A DNA stretch of 22,341 nucleotides from a bacterium (GTDB taxonomy: Bacteria; Blakebacterota; Blakebacteria; Blakebacterales; Blakebacteraceae): NCBI GenBank assembly GCA_025774205.1, contig JALGWK010000014.1:1-22341 (forward strand), written 5' to 3'. Below, piece after piece: positions 15,260 to 22,341 of this stretch. The position numbers were made by a program, and so were the translations under genes. The stretch's first letter is position 1. Every line of letters begins with the position of its first letter. The notes under the pieces are model-generated. The model was not told the origin of the DNA. It was given only the letters and a program-made list of their open reading frames with translations, and did not search any database.

Positions 15260-16816
15260 GTGGCGAACTGGCTGAACATGGGTGAGATACTGCGGGTGAA
15301 CGCCGGCAAGTTCCGGGGCAAGATGTGCCTGAAGGACGCCGGGAGGAGTTTCACCTTCCAGGAGATCGACAGCCGGGTCAACCGGCTGGCCCAGGGATTC
15401 ATCGACCTGGGGCTCGAGAAGGGTGACCGGATCGCGGTCTTCCTCGAGAACTCGGTCGAAATCTGTGAGATCTATTTCGCGGCCGCCAGGACCGGAGTCG
15501 TGGTGGCGCCGATCAATTTCCGCCTCGATCCAGCTACGATCCGGTACATCATCGATGACTGCGGAGCCTGCGCGCTGGTTGCCCACGATGAATGGGTGCC
15601 GATGTTCGACGGGATGGAGAGCGATCTGCCCGGCATCGAACACTACCTGGTCGTGGGGAAGGAGAGTGAGGGGTGGATCGGGTACGATCGCCTTCTGGCG
15701 AATTATCCCGATGAAGAGCCCGACCGGATCGTCCTCCCCTCCGATCCCTGGATCCAGCCTTACACCTCGGGGACCACGGGCCGTCCGAAGGGGATCGTCC
15801 GATCCCATGAATCGTACGTGGCCTTCTACCTGATCAACGCCGCCGACTTCGGCTTCACCTCACGGGACATCTGCCTCAATGTGATGCCCCTCTGTCACGT
15901 GAACTCCACCTTCTTCACCTTCACCATCAGTTACATCGGCGGCGGAGTCGTCATCCATCCCGCCCGGTCATTCGACCCGCTCGAGGTCCTCGGAGTGATC
16001 GAACGGGAGCAGATCACCTTTATCTCGCTCATCCCCACCCACTACAACATCATCCTTGGCGCCCCCCGTGACGAGGCTTCGAACTTCGATGTCTCCTCGA
16101 TCAGGAAATTGCTCTGCTCCTCGGCCCCGGTCTTCGCCGAATGCAAGCAGACCATCATGGAATTCTTCCCGGGAGTGGACCTCTACGAAGCGTATGGCTC
16201 AACCGAAGCGGGGATCGTGACGACCCTCATGCCGTGGGACCAGATGAGCCACCTCGGTTCGATCGGCAAGGAGTCGGCCGGCACCGATACCATCAGGCTG
16301 CTCGACGAGAATGGGCGAGAGGTGCAGGTTGGCGAGGTCGGCGAGATCTACTCCCGCGGTCCGATGATGTTCACCGACTATCACGGCCTGCCGGAGAAGA
16401 CTGCCGGGTCTTTCCGGGGTGAGTACTTCTCGGCCGGCGACATGGCGCGTCGGGATGATGCGGGGTATTACCATATCGTCGATCGGAAGGACAACCTGAT
16501 CATCACCGGCGGCGAACATGTCTATCCCTCAGAGGTGGAGGAGGCTCTCTCCACTCACCCGGCGGTTTTCGAGAGCGCGGTAATCGGTCTACCACACGCA
16601 AAGTGGGGTGAAGCCGTGACGGCGATAGTTGTATTGAAGAAAGGTGAGAGCGTCACGGAAGAGGAGATCATCGATCACTGTGCCGGTCGGGTCGCCTCAT
16701 TCAGAAAACCGAAAAGCGTGCGTTTCATAACGATGGAGGAGATGCCCCGGACTGGCAGCGGGAAGATCCTCCACCGGGTGCTGCGGGAGCGGTTCGCCGA
16801 TGAGAGAGCTGGTTGA
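15260..16816 (+). CDS. AMP-forming acyl-CoA ligase
   Basis: A 518-residue class I adenylate-forming enzyme that joins a carboxylic acid to CoA via an acyl-AMP. Motifs in order are the P-loop YTSGTTGRPKGIV (residues 168-180), YGSTE near 316, the hinge region DRKDNLIITGGEHVYPSEVE and the C-terminal catalytic Lys in GSGKILHRVLRE. Length is standard. GTG 15260 is the start: AGGAGG (15249-15254) sits five bases upstream, and a copied fragment at 9631 has ATG at the same codon. The motifs fit a medium/long-chain or alicyclic acid ligase. The canonical benzoate-CoA ligase P-loop differs, so an aromatic substrate is possible only from the nearby reductase operon. Its first 110 bases recur at 9631-9740. 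Confidence 0.93.
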   Translation: MANWLNMGEILRVNAGKFRGKMCLKDAGRSFTFQEIDSRVNRLAQGFIDLGLEKGDRIAVFLENSVEICEIYFAAARTGVVVAPINFRLDPATIRYIIDDCGACALVAHDEWVPMFDGMESDLPGIEHYLVVGKESEGWIGYDRLLANYPDEEPDRIVLPSDPWIQPYTSGTTGRPKGIVRSHESYVAFYLINAADFGFTSRDICLNVMPLCHVNSTFFTFTISYIGGGVVIHPARSFDPLEVLGVIEREQITFISLIPTHYNIILGAPRDEASNFDVSSIRKLLCSSAPVFAECKQTIMEFFPGVDLYEAYGSTEAGIVTTLMPWDQMSHLGSIGKESAGTDTIRLLDENGREVQVGEVGEIYSRGPMMFTDYHGLPEKTAGSFRGEYFSAGDMARRDDAGYYHIVDRKDNLIITGGEHVYPSEVEEALSTHPAVFESAVIGLPHAKWGEAVTAIVVLKKGESVTEEEIIDHCAGRVASFRKPKSVRFITMEEMPRTGSGKILHRVLRERFADERAG

Positions 16817-16921
16817 AGAAATCGCCGGCAGGGCTGGAAGGTCTACCACGATCGCGACGGCCCTGATACACTCGTTGCGCAACCCGGATCTGAACCACCG
16901 TCCGTCGAGGAGGTTGAATTG

Positions 16922-18028
16922 ATGAAGTCGTCCATGAAGAAACTGATCTTGCTGTCGCTCGCGTTTGTTGTTGTCGCCAGCGGTTGCGAGACTGAGGGAG
17001 TGGTGGGGAGCGTCTGGTTCAGGCCGACAAGAATGGTCCCAAACAGGATACTGTTCGCTGCTCATCTCGAGGCAGATGATGAGCACGATCTGGGTCTCTA
17101 CGTCATCTACTCACCTTCGACGGCTACAAACCGTTACTGTTACCGGCGAGGAGATCGCGACTGGCCTGCTCCCACGGTCGGTATCGGGTACAGGTCCCAA
17201 TACGGGGTCATCTACGGGATGGGCCAATTGAAGATCTTCGACGGCGTCCTGCGCAACACCGACTCGGTCAACGGACCAGCCGGGGACCATTACGCGGCGT
17301 CGGCGGACACGACGAGCAACAACATGCGATTCGCCTATATGGCCGGCTCCTTCGAAAACGGTTTCAACATAGTCATCCAGGAAGATGCTGACGGAACCCC
17401 CTTCATGCTGACCACCGACGCGTCCTCCTCGGTCTCATACTGGACCCCGACCTGGTCGAACGACGGACAGTGGGTTCTGTACAGCCGCGTCACGGGGACG
17501 ACCGGGGCTGATGCCGAGCTCTGGCGGGCCCACCCTGACGGGACCGGCGTTGAACAGCTCCCGATCACAACCACCGAATTGCCGACCTACGCCACCTTCA
17601 GTCCCGACCTGACAGAGGTTTTCGTGCCGGGTGATATGACCAGCTATAACATCTCGGACGGTTCCGTCGGCACCTTTGACCACCTCCGGGACAATACGGC
17701 CTTCGTGGACGCCCTCGATGCCCTGGGCTACGAATTCGTGGGCAGTCCCATGACCGGACCGCTGCATCAGGGGGATACCGCGACCACGTATCGTCAGACC
17801 GCTTCCATCAGCACCATCTGGCCCCTGTCGAGCAACGACCGGATCTGGTTCGATATGCTGGTCGCTGACTCGGGTGGCGCTGCCCCCCACGAAGTACTGG
17901 GAATCGTACTCCTCACATGGACGCCCGACACCCAGCTGATGGTGGAACATCAGGAGCCGATCCAAATCGCTCCCTTCCGCAGCGAGGAGTACCGGTTCAG
18001 CATTGTCCACCCGACAATCATTCCGTGA
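16922..18028 (+). CDS. Predicted lipoprotein with TolB-like beta-propeller repeats
   Basis: A 368-residue predicted lipoprotein of unknown function. KKLILLSLAFVVVASGC is a lipoprotein signal with the lipid-modified Cys in ASGC. The body contains TolB/PD40-like blade sequences such as YWTPTWSNDGQWVLYSR followed by ELWRAHPDGTGVEQL, and ATFSPDLTEVFVPG, suggesting a partial or small propeller exposed to the periplasm. ATG 16922 is chosen because GAGGAGG (16907-16913) lies eight bases upstream; TTG 16919 is less likely. It follows the ligase by about 105 bases with no obvious gene between, and is closed by a strong terminator, so it may be the last cistron of a ligase transcript or a single gene. 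A binding or scaffold role is likely, but no partner is apparent. Confidence 0.78.
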   Translation: MKSSMKKLILLSLAFVVVASGCETEGVVGSVWFRPTRMVPNRILFAAHLEADDEHDLGLYVIYSPSTATNRYCYRRGDRDWPAPTVGIGYRSQYGVIYGMGQLKIFDGVLRNTDSVNGPAGDHYAASADTTSNNMRFAYMAGSFENGFNIVIQEDADGTPFMLTTDASSSVSYWTPTWSNDGQWVLYSRVTGTTGADAELWRAHPDGTGVEQLPITTTELPTYATFSPDLTEVFVPGDMTSYNISDGSVGTFDHLRDNTAFVDALDALGYEFVGSPMTGPLHQGDTATTYRQTASISTIWPLSSNDRIWFDMLVADSGGAAPHEVLGIVLLTWTPDTQLMVEHQEPIQIAPFRSEEYRFSIVHPTIIP

Positions 18029-18031
18029 TCG

Positions 18032-18051
18032 GTAATGGGTTGTAATGGGTT
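18032..18051 (+). repeat. Perfect 2 x 10 bp tandem repeat
   Basis: GTAATGGGTT occurs twice in tandem just after the propeller-lipoprotein stop codon, upstream of the terminator. It is probably slippage and carries no visible signal. Confidence 0.9.
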
Positions 18052-18084
18052 GGTAGTGACGGCCTGATCAGAGCGACGTGAGAG

Positions 18085-18128
18085 CAATGCCCGCCCGGGT
18101 TGGTACCCCCGGGCGGGCATTGTTTTTT
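18085..18128 (+). terminator. Strong Rho-independent terminator
   Basis: CAATGCCCGCCCGGG (18085-18099) pairs with CCCGGGCGGGCATTG (18108-18122), a 15-bp GC-rich stem with an 8-base loop, followed directly by six T (18123-18128). It ends plus-strand transcription. On the minus strand the stem is not followed by a T-tract, so it would not be an equally good terminator for the facing reductase operon. Confidence 0.95.
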
Positions 18129-18158
18129 CAGGGGCCGGGAGCAGTGCCGATCTGGACG

Positions 18159-19217
18159 TCAGGGGATCAGTATCGCCCGTTTCGCCAGCTTACCCGCATG
18201 GGCCATGTCGAAGACGTCATTGATCTCCGCCAGGGGATGCTGCTCGATGAACGGCTTCACCGCGATCCTGCCGGAGGCGATCCAGTCGAGGACCTCCGGG
18301 TAGAGGGTGGGGTCGCTGCCCCAGTTGCCCTGCACGGTCGCGTCGAACGCCATCAGGTTGCTCAGCCGTACCTCCAGCTTCTCCATCGTGAACCCGACCA
18401 CGGCCAGATGGGCGCCGAAGCCGAGGAGGGTATAAGCAAGTTCCTGCCCGGGCTTCGTGCCCGAAGTTTCGAAGATCTTCCAGAGGGTGCGGGGAGCGCC
18501 GATAGCGGCGGCAGCGTCCTTTATGGCGCCCTTGATCTCTTTCGTCTCCAGGTCGGTGACGTTGATGACCGCGTCCGCGCCGTGCTGCGAGGCGGTTTCA
18601 AGTTTCCCGTCATCGATGTCGAGGGCGAGCACCTTTGCGCCGACCGCGGCAGCGATCTGGACGCAGTGGATGCCGATCCCGCCGGTCCCGACGATGATGG
18701 CGAGTTCTCCCTCGATCAGTCCTGAGAGGAGCACCGACTGGAAGGGAGTGCTGATGGCGTCCGCGACGACAGCGAGTTCCCACAGTTCGTGTTCGGCCAG
18801 TACCGCCTCACTGACGGGGCAGAGGTAGCGGGCGGGCACCACGGCGTGGGACGCGAAACCGCCGTGGCGGTCGTTGCCCGGCATGATCTGGGCACGGCAG
18901 ATACGAAGGTTGCCTGAGGTGCAGAGGTCGCATTCCCCGCAGGGCAGGACCGCCGGGACGAGGACAGGAGTGCCGACGAGAGCCGTATCGACACCGTCAC
19001 CCACCTCCACGACCGTGCCGCTGATCTCGTGGCCGAGCACCAGGGGAAGTTCGGCCCGGGTTTTGACTCCGAAGTGGAGAAAGGAGATGTCGGTGTGGCA
19101 AACCCCGCATCCGGCTGTTTCGACGAGGGCTTCTCCGGGGGCGAGAGATTCGAAGGGTACCTCACCCTCCTCGAACGGCTCGCCCGGTGCGGTCATCATC
19201 CAGCCTCTGATCGTCAT
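18159..19217 (-). CDS. had: 6-hydroxycyclohex-1-ene-1-carbonyl-CoA dehydrogenase (Zn-ADH family)
   Basis: A 352-residue zinc alcohol dehydrogenase expected to oxidise 6-hydroxycyclohex-1-ene-1-carbonyl-CoA with NAD+ in anaerobic benzoyl-CoA degradation. Catalytic-zinc residues are in GCGVCHTD (Cys37) and GHE (His63, Glu64). The structural-zinc Cys set is Cys93, Cys96, Cys99 and Cys107. The Rossmann motif GTGGIG is at 177-182. The stretch PGNDRHGGFASHAVVPAR and the acidic-loop pattern after CDLCTSG closely match the Thauera/Azoarcus Had/BzdX group as I remember it, rather than generic alcohol dehydrogenases. Its start overlaps the ATPase stop by four bases, making it the last gene of the reductase operon. 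The hydratase and ring hydrolase normally acting beside it are not in view. Confidence 0.88.
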   Translation of the reverse strand: MTIRGWMMTAPGEPFEEGEVPFESLAPGEALVETAGCGVCHTDISFLHFGVKTRAELPLVLGHEISGTVVEVGDGVDTALVGTPVLVPAVLPCGECDLCTSGNLRICRAQIMPGNDRHGGFASHAVVPARYLCPVSEAVLAEHELWELAVVADAISTPFQSVLLSGLIEGELAIIVGTGGIGIHCVQIAAAVGAKVLALDIDDGKLETASQHGADAVINVTDLETKEIKGAIKDAAAAIGAPRTLWKIFETSGTKPGQELAYTLLGFGAHLAVVGFTMEKLEVRLSNLMAFDATVQGNWGSDPTLYPEVLDWIASGRIAVKPFIEQHPLAEINDVFDMAHAGKLAKRAILIP

Positions 19218-20014
19218 GGCGCGTCTCCCTTTCGAACACTCCCGATCTCATGCAGGCAGGCCAGCGCCGCCCCGAAAGCTCCCACCTCCTGGGGGTGGGG
19301 GGGCACGACGACCGTGCCGCCGAATGCCTCTTCCATCATCTCCACGACCACCGGGTGGTGAGCGACGACACCGCCGGTCGCCACGACCGCACCCTCGAAG
19401 ACATCCATCTCCAGCACCCGCCTGACGATCGACCGGTAGGACGCGCGGGCCAGGTCGGCCGGGTTCTTCCCCTGCCGGATGCTGGTCAGCACCTCGGTCC
19501 CGGTGAAGACGGTGCAGAAGCTGCCCAGCTCAAGCTCCTCGGTGAATCCCGCCGCCAGATCGTGGAATCCCTCGATAGGGACGCCGAGGCGGAGCGCCAT
19601 CTCCTCGAGGAAACTGCCCGTACCGGCGGCGCACTTCCGGTTCATCTTGTGTGAGAGGCGACGCCCCCGGTCGTCGAGCCGGATGACCTTGGCGTCCTGA
19701 CCGCCGATGTCGACGATTGTAACGGCGCCCTTCACGTGATGGTGAACACCACGGGCGTGACAGTCGAGTTCGGTCCGGGTGCCGTCGGCGAAGGGGATAT
19801 TGGCGCGCCCGAATCCGGTGGCCCAGACCGCGCCGCACGCCTCCCGTTCGATCCCCGCCGCCTGAAGCGCTCCCTCGAAGGCCCGGGTGGCGGCGCCGGC
19901 CAGGTCGGCGGCGGTACGCTCGACGAGGCTGCCCAGCAGGTTGGCCTCATCGTCGATCACCACCGCCTTGGTGGTCCAGGTGCCGCTGTCGATGCCGGCG
20001 AAGATCCGGTCCAT
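19214..20014 (-). CDS. Benzoyl-CoA reductase activator-type ATPase (BcrD/BzdQ-like)
   Basis: A 266-residue member of the BadF/BadG/HgdC ATPase family. It hydrolyses ATP to drive low-potential electrons from its [4Fe-4S] cluster to a reductase or dehydratase. The canonical set is intact: GIDSGTWTTKAV (residues 7-18), ATGFGR (65-70), DIGGQDAKV (102-110), the cluster ligand in NRKCAAGTGSFLEEMA (Cys128), the second ligand in GSFCTVF (Cys167) and VATGGVV near 210. Length fits the short ATPase subunits. The start shares one base with the stop of the subunit gene before it (TGATG), and its stop overlaps the dehydrogenase start. It is most likely the partner of the 415-residue subunit just upstream. 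A 2-hydroxyacyl-CoA dehydratase activator is the alternative; the dehydrogenase neighbour favours benzoyl-CoA reductase. Confidence 0.88.
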   Translation of the reverse strand: MDRIFAGIDSGTWTTKAVVIDDEANLLGSLVERTAADLAGAATRAFEGALQAAGIEREACGAVWATGFGRANIPFADGTRTELDCHARGVHHHVKGAVTIVDIGGQDAKVIRLDDRGRRLSHKMNRKCAAGTGSFLEEMALRLGVPIEGFHDLAAGFTEELELGSFCTVFTGTEVLTSIRQGKNPADLARASYRSIVRRVLEMDVFEGAVVATGGVVAHHPVVVEMMEEAFGGTVVVPPHPQEVGAFGAALACLHEIGSVRKGDAP

Positions 20015-21261
20015 CAGCCGCCGGCACTTTCCGCTGTTCGGCCACGTTCCTCCAGCTGTTCGATGAAGCCCTCGAGGCTGGTCCGGGTCTGTTCCGAGGA
20101 GTAACAGCGGAGATCTATCTGGTCCCCCTCGATCGTGATCACCGGGATGTCGAGCTGATCCCGCAACCGTTCCGGCATGCCGTACCGGCAGTTCGAGTTG
20201 TTCGGACAGGTACGGCTGTCATGGAACACGATGCCATCGACCGAGAACTCCCGCACCATCTGTTCGACATAGCTTTCCTTCGGGGTATCGGATCGGACGA
20301 TGAACAGTTCCAGCGAGGCCCTCGCCATGGAGCGGAAGGGATCGGCCCGGTCAAGGGCGTCGAAGATCCAGCTGTTGCAGTAGGTCGAGGCCACCACGGT
20401 GGTCGCCAGTTCGGCAAAGAGTTCCGAGAGTTCCCGGAGCTTGCCCCAGACCGGCATGCCATCCCAGTAGAGCCGGAACCGTTCACCCTCGACGGCGGCC
20501 ACTCCGTCATCGACCCGCTGCTGCAGTTCGGCCAGAAAAAGGCGGTAATACTCATTGGCAGCCGGCATCCCCCGCATCGTCACGACTGGACCCATGTGGA
20601 TGGTGCCGTCGAAGAAGGTGAGGGGAGCGGGTCTGCTGGCCGCCATCGCCATGCACGCCTTCCAGAGATCGACGCATTCCTTCGAGAGGTCGAGGATTTC
20701 TCCGAACCGGTCGTCGGTCAGCTTCGTGCCCGCGATCTCTTCCAGGGTTGGAACCAGATCCTCCATCTGGCTCGCGATGGCGTCGACCTGGACGTCGGTC
20801 ACGGTCTCGATCATGTGGAGAGATTCAACCCCGATCACCGGCACATCCCAGGTGCGGCCATAGAACTCATACCAGTCGCGGACGTCCCGGCACTGGTTGG
20901 TGTTGAAGACGAGCACATCCGGCTTCGGAACCTCGTCGATACCGAAGGCCGAGAAGGGGGTCTCGCCGGCGAGCCAGGCGCCGATGTCGGCGGTGAGGTA
21001 GGAGCAGATATCCTGGGAGTAGCCGCGGGCATGCGCCTTGGTCATGTAGTCGTTGGCAGTCCTGGCCGCTCCCATCATCGAACTGTGGTTCTCCGGGAAA
21101 TGAACCCGGTAGCCGAGCGCCCGCAGGATCTCAACCGGTCCGGTGCTGGTGCACCAGGCAACCGGAGCCGATTTCGTGGCGGCGGCCTGCCCCAGCTCGA
21201 GGTAGTAGCCAACCATTGTTTCTTTCAGACTGGCTGTGCTCTCAAGGACCCTTCGCTTCAT
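20014..21261 (-). CDS. Benzoyl-CoA reductase subunit (BcrB/BzdO-like)
   Basis: A 415-residue subunit of the 2-hydroxyacyl-CoA dehydratase/benzoyl-CoA reductase family, expected to hold a [4Fe-4S] cluster in the ring-reducing module. It tracks the Thauera BcrB pattern as I remember it: HARGYSQDICSYLTADIG (Cys86), PKPDVLVFNTNQC (Cys124), FFDGTIHMGPVVTMRG (216-231), ERFRLYWDGMPVW (260-272), and FHDSRTC (Cys352), ending IEGDQIDLRCYSSEQTRTSL. Cys86, Cys124 and Cys352 are the likely cluster ligands. Length is near the BcrB size. It lies 41 bases after the upstream ATPase and shares one base with the next ATPase. Substrate assignment to benzoyl-CoA rests mainly on the adjacent dehydrogenase. Confidence 0.87.
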   Translation of the reverse strand: MKRRVLESTASLKETMVGYYLELGQAAATKSAPVAWCTSTGPVEILRALGYRVHFPENHSSMMGAARTANDYMTKAHARGYSQDICSYLTADIGAWLAGETPFSAFGIDEVPKPDVLVFNTNQCRDVRDWYEFYGRTWDVPVIGVESLHMIETVTDVQVDAIASQMEDLVPTLEEIAGTKLTDDRFGEILDLSKECVDLWKACMAMAASRPAPLTFFDGTIHMGPVVTMRGMPAANEYYRLFLAELQQRVDDGVAAVEGERFRLYWDGMPVWGKLRELSELFAELATTVVASTYCNSWIFDALDRADPFRSMARASLELFIVRSDTPKESYVEQMVREFSVDGIVFHDSRTCPNNSNCRYGMPERLRDQLDIPVITIEGDQIDLRCYSSEQTRTSLEGFIEQLEERGRTAESAGG

Positions 21262-21302
21262 CGTCCGCTCCAGTGCTCGATGATTGCTCTCATCCGATCC
21301 GT

Positions 21303-22076
21303 TCAGAGTATCTTCAGCGCGGCCCCGAGAGCGCCGGTCATGATCGGTTCGGGGACTGCTTCGACAGCGAAACCGGTGAGATCGGAGATGGATTTGAGTA
21401 CGCCGGGAAAGTACTCGGCCACTCCGCCGGTGACCACGACCGGTTCCCGCAAGCCCCCGATCTCGTAGATCCGTTCAGCGACCGATCGCATGGTGCCGAA
21501 AGCGATGTCCTCGCGTCTGGCGCCATCCCTCAGTTGTTCGAGGATCTCCACCTCGGAGAAGACGGAACAGTAGCTACCGATCGGTGCGGGGTTGTCTGCT
21601 TCCGCTGCCAGTTCCTGGAGTTTGGTGGGATGGACGTCAAGGTGCCGGGCCGTAAACATCAGGAACGTTCCGATACCGATGGCGCACCGGCGCACCAGCT
21701 TTGTATCGAGGATTCTTCCGTCATCGTCGATTCGTACGACCTTTGGATCACTGCCGCCGATATCGATTATCGACATCGCCTGCTGCAGATGATGCCATGC
21801 GCCGGCGGCGTGGCAGGCGGTTTCACCTGCGATCGAGACGGCGTCCGGGACACATTCGGCCGCGAATCCGGTTGCAGTCAGGGCAGTGAGATCGTCCCTC
21901 GTGATCCCCGCCTCATCGAGGGCCTGATCCAGGGCCTCTTCGATCCGGTGTTGGAAGTATCCGCTGGTCGGAACGATCGCCCGCCCCCGGATGCCGACTC
22001 CTTCTTCCATGACCACGGCCTTGACGCACTCGGTACCGACGTCGGCCGCCGCGACTACTCTGTTCGATTCAGACAT
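21303..22076 (-). CDS. Activator-type ATPase, divergent (BcrA/BzdP-like)
   Basis: A 257-residue ATPase of the BadF/BadG family. Both cluster Cys are present: RRCAIGIGTF (Cys131) and GSYCSVFSEVE (Cys170). VTGGVAEYFPG lies near residue 215. Three nucleotide-site motifs differ from the usual form: ADVGTECVKAV at residues 11-21, where most members have a Ser/Thr-Thr-Thr run; DIGGSDPK at 105-112, where Gln is usual; and CAIGIG in place of CAAGTG. It may therefore be a functional but specialised subunit, or a weak ATPase that binds nucleotide for assembly. Upstream there is AGGAA about six bases before the ATG. It lies 21 bases after the truncated subunit gene, its probable partner. Some bzd-type clusters carry two short ATPases like this pair. 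Confidence 0.83.
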   Translation of the reverse strand: MSESNRVVAAADVGTECVKAVVMEEGVGIRGRAIVPTSGYFQHRIEEALDQALDEAGITRDDLTALTATGFAAECVPDAVSIAGETACHAAGAWHHLQQAMSIIDIGGSDPKVVRIDDDGRILDTKLVRRCAIGIGTFLMFTARHLDVHPTKLQELAAEADNPAPIGSYCSVFSEVEILEQLRDGARREDIAFGTMRSVAERIYEIGGLREPVVVTGGVAEYFPGVLKSISDLTGFAVEAVPEPIMTGALGAALKIL

Positions 22077-22097
22077 GACGGTTCCTGTTCATCGGTA

Positions 22098-22341
22098 TCA
22101 CGTGACCTCCTGAGGCACGACCTGGTCGGAGAGGGCCCCATCCTGCTGCTCGATGAAGTCGAGGACCTGCTGCTGAAGGTTCCTGATGGAGAAAAGTCTG
22201 AGGTCGTGGGCGTCAGCCTCGAAGACAATCGTCGGCAGGCCGGTCGCCCGTCGGAGCTTCACCTCAAGACCGTAACGGACGTTGCTGAGTTCGGGTGAGG
22301 TCCGTCCCTCGTGGAAGACCACGCAATCGATGGCGTTGGTC
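22098..22341 (-). CDS. Second reductase-type subunit, C-terminal part (cut by window edge)
   Basis: About 81 C-terminal residues are visible. They align with the C-terminus of the 415-residue subunit over about 62 residues, roughly 26 identical, sharing V-F-H, R-T-x-P, S-N-x-R-Y-G and E-x-D-x-x-D-L-R plus a final F-I-E-Q. It is thus a paralogous BcrB/HgdA-like chain rather than a BcrC-like one, which would be expected to carry a different C-terminal pattern. The Cys352 position of the paralog is Ser here (RTSPELSN) and Cys358 is Val, so the usual cluster ligand is missing in this part. An upstream Cys sits in AIDCVVFH. The rest of the gene, and its other ligands, are outside the window. Confidence 0.75.
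   Translation of the reverse strand, partial: TNAIDCVVFHEGRTSPELSNVRYGLEVKLRRATGLPTIVFEADAHDLRLFSIRNLQQQVLDFIEQQDGALSDQVVPQEVT

Noticed and set aside
20221-22298. Long plus-strand open frames (415 and 360 codons) across the reductase operon
   Set aside because: Both are antisense to recognised minus-strand genes with conserved motifs and have low-complexity composition.

Overview
The window is about 60% GC by eye, gene-dense, and free of rRNA, tRNA or CRISPR signals. It comes from a Gram-negative bacterium with an outer membrane: there are two predicted lipoproteins, a LolA-like periplasmic protein, an outer-membrane barrel ending in Phe, and an RND exporter. An ATP-dependent (class I) benzoyl-CoA reductase-type operon with a 6-hydroxycyclohex-1-ene-1-carbonyl-CoA dehydrogenase points to anaerobic aromatic degradation. 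The phylum cannot be fixed from this sequence.

Layout, plus strand. Positions 1-2849 hold three tightly packed genes: an SDR reductase cut by the window edge, an AAC(3)-fold acetyltransferase and a DUF4910-type aminopeptidase-like protein. This trio resembles the accessory end of a surface-sugar biosynthesis locus. Positions 2984-7973 hold a thiolase-fold protein whose catalytic Cys is replaced by Ser, an exported calcineurin-like phosphoesterase, and a fused ADP-forming acyl-CoA synthetase that overlaps the phosphoesterase by one base. Positions 8014-9882 look decayed: a frameshifted M28 lipoprotein peptidase is followed by a 42-codon chimera. The chimera joins the first 36 codons of the acyl-CoA ligase found 5.6 kb downstream to the last six codons and stop of the ADP-forming synthetase.

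Positions 9883-15164 form a self-contained module: a TetR regulator, then an RND (MMPL/HpnN-like) transporter, a LolA-like periplasmic protein and an outer-membrane barrel, the last three coupled by overlapping start/stop codons. Matching 20-bp inverted repeats lie in front of both the regulator and the transporter operon (16 of 20 bases shared), which suggests one operator controls both. Positions 15260-16816 encode an AMP-forming acyl-CoA ligase, and 16922-18028 a TolB-like propeller lipoprotein closed by a strong terminator.

Minus strand, 22341 to 18159: a benzoyl-CoA reductase-type operon read toward the terminator. In transcription order it has a reductase-type subunit (cut by the window edge), an activator-type ATPase, a second reductase-type subunit, a second ATPase and the dehydrogenase, with gaps of 21 and 41 bases and overlaps of 1 and 4 bases. 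Subunits and ATPases alternate rather than lying in the contiguous C-B-A-D order of the well-known clusters. The upstream subunit/ATPase pair is degenerate: cysteines are missing in the subunit and the ATP-motifs are altered in the ATPase. The downstream pair looks canonical. Together, the reductase, dehydrogenase, acyl-CoA ligase and ADP-forming synthetase would support activation, reduction and energy-conserving use of acyl-CoA thioesters. The ring hydratase and hydrolase of the pathway are not in this window.
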